DNA from: Paragyromitra xinjiangensis
Lineage: Eukaryota > Ascomycota > Pezizomycetes > Pezizales > Discinaceae
DNA: 64,000 nucleotides
NCBI GenBank assembly: GCA_038503065.1
Contig: JBCAMK010000018.1
Coordinates: 1,054,001-1,118,000, forward strand
Direction: 5' to 3'
Made by a program: the position numbers and the translations under genes. This document shows, one piece after another, positions 60,216-64,000 of the stretch (positions within the stretch are counted from its first letter, which is position 1; each line of letters opens with the position of its first letter). Below the pieces are notes generated by a model. That model was not told the origin of the DNA. It was given only the letters and a program-made list of their open reading frames with translations, and made no database searches.

Positions 60216-60302
60216 TTCTCTGGCAGGGAATCAAACCCCGGCCACTCACGGTCACGGAGTACATGACAGGCGAGTATACTAACCTCTATACTATACCAAA
60301 TT
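60216..60302 (-). tRNA. tRNA-Asp(GTC)-like sequence with intron
   Basis: On the minus strand a D arm (GTATAGAGGTTAGTATA), an anticodon arm (CTCGC / GTGAG around CTGTCAT) and a T arm (CGGGG TTTGATT CCCTG) resemble fungal tRNA-Asp. About 13 extra bases follow the anticodon loop at the normal intron position. The acceptor stem pairs at five of seven positions, with mismatches at the two outermost. It may be a decaying gene or a tRNA-derived repeat. Confidence 0.5.
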
Positions 60303-61542
60303 TTTCTGAAACTCGATGAAGTCTGTACTAAACCCTGTCCAGCGATTTCTCAGCTATTCTGAATATCGTCATGGTGTGTCACTCGGCCTTTTTAAATTTC
60401 CTCGTTTCGAGAAAACGTTGACAATGCCAGCGTACTAGCCATAAACACCTTTAGCGTATAGAAACCGTTTCCCATGCCATATATGACGCTGAGGTTCGTA
60501 GCTCACATGTCGCGACCGGTGATGCAGTAATTATACACTAAAATACAAATTATGGAAAAATAAACTGGGCAAGCCCGCCACCCCCGAAAACTACGTGACG
60601 ATTCATGAAATAACACTCAACTCGTGCTTTACGCGGAGAGATATCTAGAAAGTCCCTCAGGTATTGTGTTGTGATATGATATCACATTGATACCCCTAGA
60701 GAGAACTAGTATAAAGACTACAGTCACACCGTAGATGTAAACATAATTAGATGAAGTGCATACAAAAACTATCACGTTTTATATTCCTCTTCAATAACCC
60801 CGGCTCACAGTAGCGCTCATTAACGCTTGTTACCCCCTCCGGGAACAGCACAGTAGCTTCACTATTCCCGGAACCGTACCTACCTACTTTTGTACACTCT
60901 CTAGAAACGGCGCGGGGTACTCTCGTGTCTTTCTCCTCTCTTCTGCGCCAGGGTGCATGCGATCCCGTCGAAGGCCGAGTTTGACACGCTTATCAGCAAC
61001 CTCGACGGGATACTCAACCAGACTCGCTATAAACGCGTAACGTATAGCATCCGTATTATGCGGGTCAGGGATCTTGTTGATCGTCCAGGACGACTGGCAG
61101 ATGAAGTACATTGTCTCTTCCACTAATCTACGCTCGTTGGCTTTGCAGCACACTTGGCCGGTCAACTCTCGCATATGGTAAATGTTACGCAGTGGTATAT
61201 CACGGAGGCAAAAGAGCGCATTTATGCGGAGAGCAGGGAGGTGCTGTTGGCGAGCTGTGATCAGTGCACGATTTTTAGCGATAGCTTTAGTAGGGGAAAG
61301 GGCAGAAATTTAAGTATTAATCATGATAGTCGAGGTTCTATGTGATGCACAGTGGAGTGGCCTCGCTAAGATTCATTACGTCTATCGTATAAACGACCAT
61401 CCTCTCTCAACCCCCTATGAGTTTCGGGATCCGAGGAAGTATACTTGACCACCATACCACCTGCATATCCGGGTATGCTTGATGCTCTTCCCCTAGGGAG
61501 TATAAATGCTGCAGGGGCTATAAAATGTAATAAAAAGTTAAT
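60303..61542. other. No supported gene
   Basis: A minus-strand frame at 61174-60884 has no recognised motif. Nothing else is supported. Confidence 0.4.
61531..61535 (-). terminator. Pol III T5 terminator
   Basis: A run of five T on the minus strand lies about 8 nt beyond the 5S 3' end, the usual RNA polymerase III stop. Confidence 0.7.
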
Positions 61543-61663
61543 TGAGTTCAGTACCTGGGATTCCCACATGGTCACCCACTGCAGTACTAACCAGGCGATA
61601 CGATGCTTGGATATGCCAGAGCGGACGGGATGGCTCATTCTCATCGTTCTATGACCGAACACA
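61543..61663 (-). rRNA. 5S ribosomal RNA (dispersed copy)
   Basis: The minus strand reads a 121-nt 5S rRNA: CCATCCCGTCCGCTC, then GCCTGGTTAGTACTGCAGTG and GGGTGACCATGTGGGAATCC in the canonical order and spacing. The ends TGTGTTCGGT and ACTGAACTCA pair with one mismatch to form helix I, which argues against a decayed copy. A T5 run follows. The box-A region (CCAAGCATCG) is unusual for 5S. It is a lone gene, consistent with dispersed 5S genes of many filamentous ascomycetes. Confidence 0.8.
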
Positions 61664-62467
61664 TTAGGTACTGATGGTTGGGTGTGATATCCGGCCTTTG
61701 CCAATATACTGGAGACACTGGATTTCTAGCTATACTTTGTTACTGCATTTACCAATTAATAGCAGCTATCCTGAGAAGCCGCGGTGAATGGAAGAGCAAG
61801 CCTTGAATACACTCGTGTGTGATTATGAGGATGTAGGTAAAAGAAAGCGATTTAAGGGTGGTATTTTTTCGGGCAAGGGGGGAGGGGGTGGGTGAATAAC
61901 GCAGTGAGCATATCTGCCAAGAAAGCCAAGACACCAGGCAGTTCTCTATTTTGTATGCAGGGGTCTAGTTATGACTGGATCGTTTGCTAAAAGGCTACGG
62001 GCTTCGTGGGACTATTTATTGTTGTATTGTCTGGAAAAGTAGATACTTACCGCCGTGCTAGGCGGGGTTTACTGGTGGAATAAACCACGGGAATATTCCC
62101 GGTGATACGATCATTTCCAGTGGTCGTCTAGACAAGCGTTTTAGCTGAGGATCTATGGCTGCGCATAAATTTAGATAGGCCTTGGTGTTACCTGAAAGGC
62201 CACGAAGGTGTCACAGCGATTAATTCGTGTGCGAAGTGGGAGACAACGTGGTGGTCTCTCGGTTCAGTAACCAATAGCAGGCTGTTGCGCATCCAACAAG
62301 GCTGAGATCCCCCCCCCTGTTTCGTCTCATCGACCGGAGTATTTCCCTCTACCCTCCATTGTCAAGTACGCTAATCCCCTCGGAGAGCTTTATTATCTAT
62401 CGCTCGGCCTACTACTCCTACCGGTATTATTCCAACAACCACAGTTTGCGGAAGTCCACAACCACAC
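61664..62467. other. Intergenic
   Basis: Upstream regions of the 5S gene and of the F-box-like gene. No feature recognised. Confidence 0.5.
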
Positions 62468-63970
62468 ATGTCCGATCCCGAAACAGGCCCTAGTGGCTTT
62501 CTTGATATGTCGGACCTTGGATCAAGGGCCAGGATCCAGCCCCAGATGGTTCCTAGACAAGAGCCTAACGAGACAGAAGCCCAAGCCCGAAAGTTAAGTG
62601 CTCGACGTCGCGATCTACAGCCGGTCAACATTCCGTTAGACATCTACCTAGTTATCCTCGAGCACTCCTCTGGGGTCACGCTTCGGAACTTCTGCCTTGT
62701 ATCAAGGCTCTCATATCACTATGCTTTCCCCCTTCTGTGGAAGGATGTCAAGCTGTCGCTAGAGGAATCGAACCCTTCTGAATTCACTAATGCATTGAGG
62801 GATATCACCAAGCGGCATGGGAAACATGTTGAAACCATCGACCTTGGCTTTCTCTGGGAAGAACGTTATGACGATTCATATTCGGTGCGTCCAATCGAGG
62901 TGCTCACGAACAGCTTAGGTATAGGTCTCCTAGGCTCAATTATTCGCCGAGAGTTCTGTCTTTGAAGTAGTCTCTAATACGGGTTTGATATTATATTTAG
63001 TTGAACTTGCGGTCGAGAAAATGCCTAAGCTACGGAGTGTCATGTGCGTTCCCACTCAGACTAACGATTTACCAGAATCCAGTACCATTAGCGCTTTTGC
63101 TAACGCACCCTAAGTTGGGGCGGCGGCCAGACTCCTAGTAACGATGTGCTTGACGCACTCAAGAACCTACCGTGTCTTACTGAATTCCAGCTGGACAGCG
63201 ATAATTGGAATATGTCTCTCGTCACCGAGTTAAACTTCTCCGGGTTTCGTCATCTTACATCCTTCACAATGGACAATATATGCGACGACAGCCAAGTATT
63301 AGCAATCAGACACATCCTCGATACCTCCACAGCTCTCAAAAAGCTCTACTTCAAGTTCGCCGAGTATTTCTGGGAAGATCGGGAACAGGAGGACAGTGTA
63401 GATGTTTTCGATATCCTATTCTCGAAGGAAAATCCACGAAATGGAGATGGACCTGCCCCTGGGAAAAATCTAGAGGAGTTTACAATGATCCATGGACTCT
63501 TCGATGAACATGACTTCGGACCATCCTTCTTCAGGGCTGCTGGGTTATGTTTCAAGAATCTGGATTCTCTGACATTACATCACTTTCGCACTGACGAAGT
63601 CCTTACACTGGGCCGACCAGGAACCTTACGTCTACGGAAACTGCGGCTCCAGTGTCATTCATGGAAGACTTTCCAGCCGTTACTAGAGGAGTCAAAGAAT
63701 CTCGAACTGTTATACATACAGATAACCCACGCGGGATTTGATTACGATCAGTTGGTGCCATTGATTTGTCTAAGCAAAGATACCTTGAAGGATCTACGAC
63801 TGGAATGGGATGGCATTCGGGGAACTTCTGCACTGGAAACTATGTGCAAAGACGATATATGGAACCTGGCTTCAAATTGTAGCAAAATCCGCGAATTGAG
63901 TCTTAGGGCAGACTTTGATACAGACGATTGGGTGAGAACAGCTAGAATTTCGGTGGCTGTGGGTAGATGA
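62468..63970 (+). CDS. F-box/LRR-like protein, 3' end uncertain
   Basis: Exons 62468-62918, 63001-63043 and 63139-63970 join in frame to 441 residues; introns are 82 and 95 bp, the second with a TGCTAAC branch site. Splicing gives VLTNSLVELAVEKMPKLRSV then INDVLDALKNLPCLTEFQ across the joins. An F-box-like segment (NIPLDIYLVILEHSSGVTLR, FCLVSRLSYHYAFPLLW) is at about 57-100, followed by leucine-rich-repeat-like blocks (LEEFTMIHG, LDSLTLHHFR, LRKLRLQCH, LELLYIQIT, LKDLRLEWD). F-box proteins normally recruit substrates to SCF ubiquitin ligases. After DTDDW a GTGAGA donor site occurs at about 63931, so the listed last residues may be intron and the gene may run past the window. Confidence 0.75.
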
Positions 63971-64000
63971 CTGACTTGGCGATAATGTATGATCATAGCG

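Noticed and set aside
1..64000. CRISPR array, bacterial operon or phage structure
   Set aside because: No regularly spaced short repeats with unique spacers; the introns and gene types are fungal.

Overview
The window looks like a filamentous ascomycete chromosome (Pezizomycotina), probably from a large, transposon-rich genome of the truffle or morel kind. Three observations support this: genes have short GT-AG introns (about 50-100 bp, one of 358 bp) with CTAAC/CTAAT-type branch sites; an XlnR-type Zn2Cys6 regulator, a fungal lineage, is present; and only about five intact protein genes sit in 64 kb among nested mobile elements. The genus is an inference.

Left third (1-18.5 kb): a mobile-element graveyard. 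A degraded Plavaka-family transposase lies on the minus strand (9701-4979). Two broken accessory genes lie on the plus strand (11586-13967; 14429-17138, DUF6532-like). A clan of elements with ends CATCAGCAAAAA...TTTTTGCTGATG is scattered through and around them; four well-formed copies have 2-bp target duplications (TT, TG, AA, CT). Removing one duplication plus the element restores the transposase frame exactly at two insertions, and a third has a paralogous empty site. The end at 1008 (copied at 1819) and the end at 17981 share an 18-bp terminus, so 1-18 kb may be one large dead autonomous element. Two solo LTRs with perfect 5-bp duplications (9986-11018; 14618-15319), a 420-bp interspersed repeat, a 434-bp TIR element, a perfect 167-bp-arm foldback and several TA-flanked MITEs complete the nest.

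Middle (18.5-46.9 kb): mostly gene-poor DNA with TA-flanked MITEs. It holds a three-exon gene (24319-26109) whose C-terminus carries a CAE...GCxNC pair reminiscent of deaminase-fold enzymes, and a complete three-exon xlnR homologue (36276-33267, minus).

Right part (46.9-64 kb): a four-exon alpha/beta hydrolase (48430-46923, minus), an eIF2-alpha kinase of HRI type (49970-52274, plus), a diverged CATCRG element (57929-58768), a broken 2-oxoglutarate/Fe(II) dioxygenase-like gene (about 59390-58865, minus), a tRNA-Asp-like sequence, a dispersed 5S rRNA gene (61663-61543, minus) and the start of an F-box/LRR-like gene (62468 onward). The host genes look like independent single-gene units; no metabolic cluster is visible.
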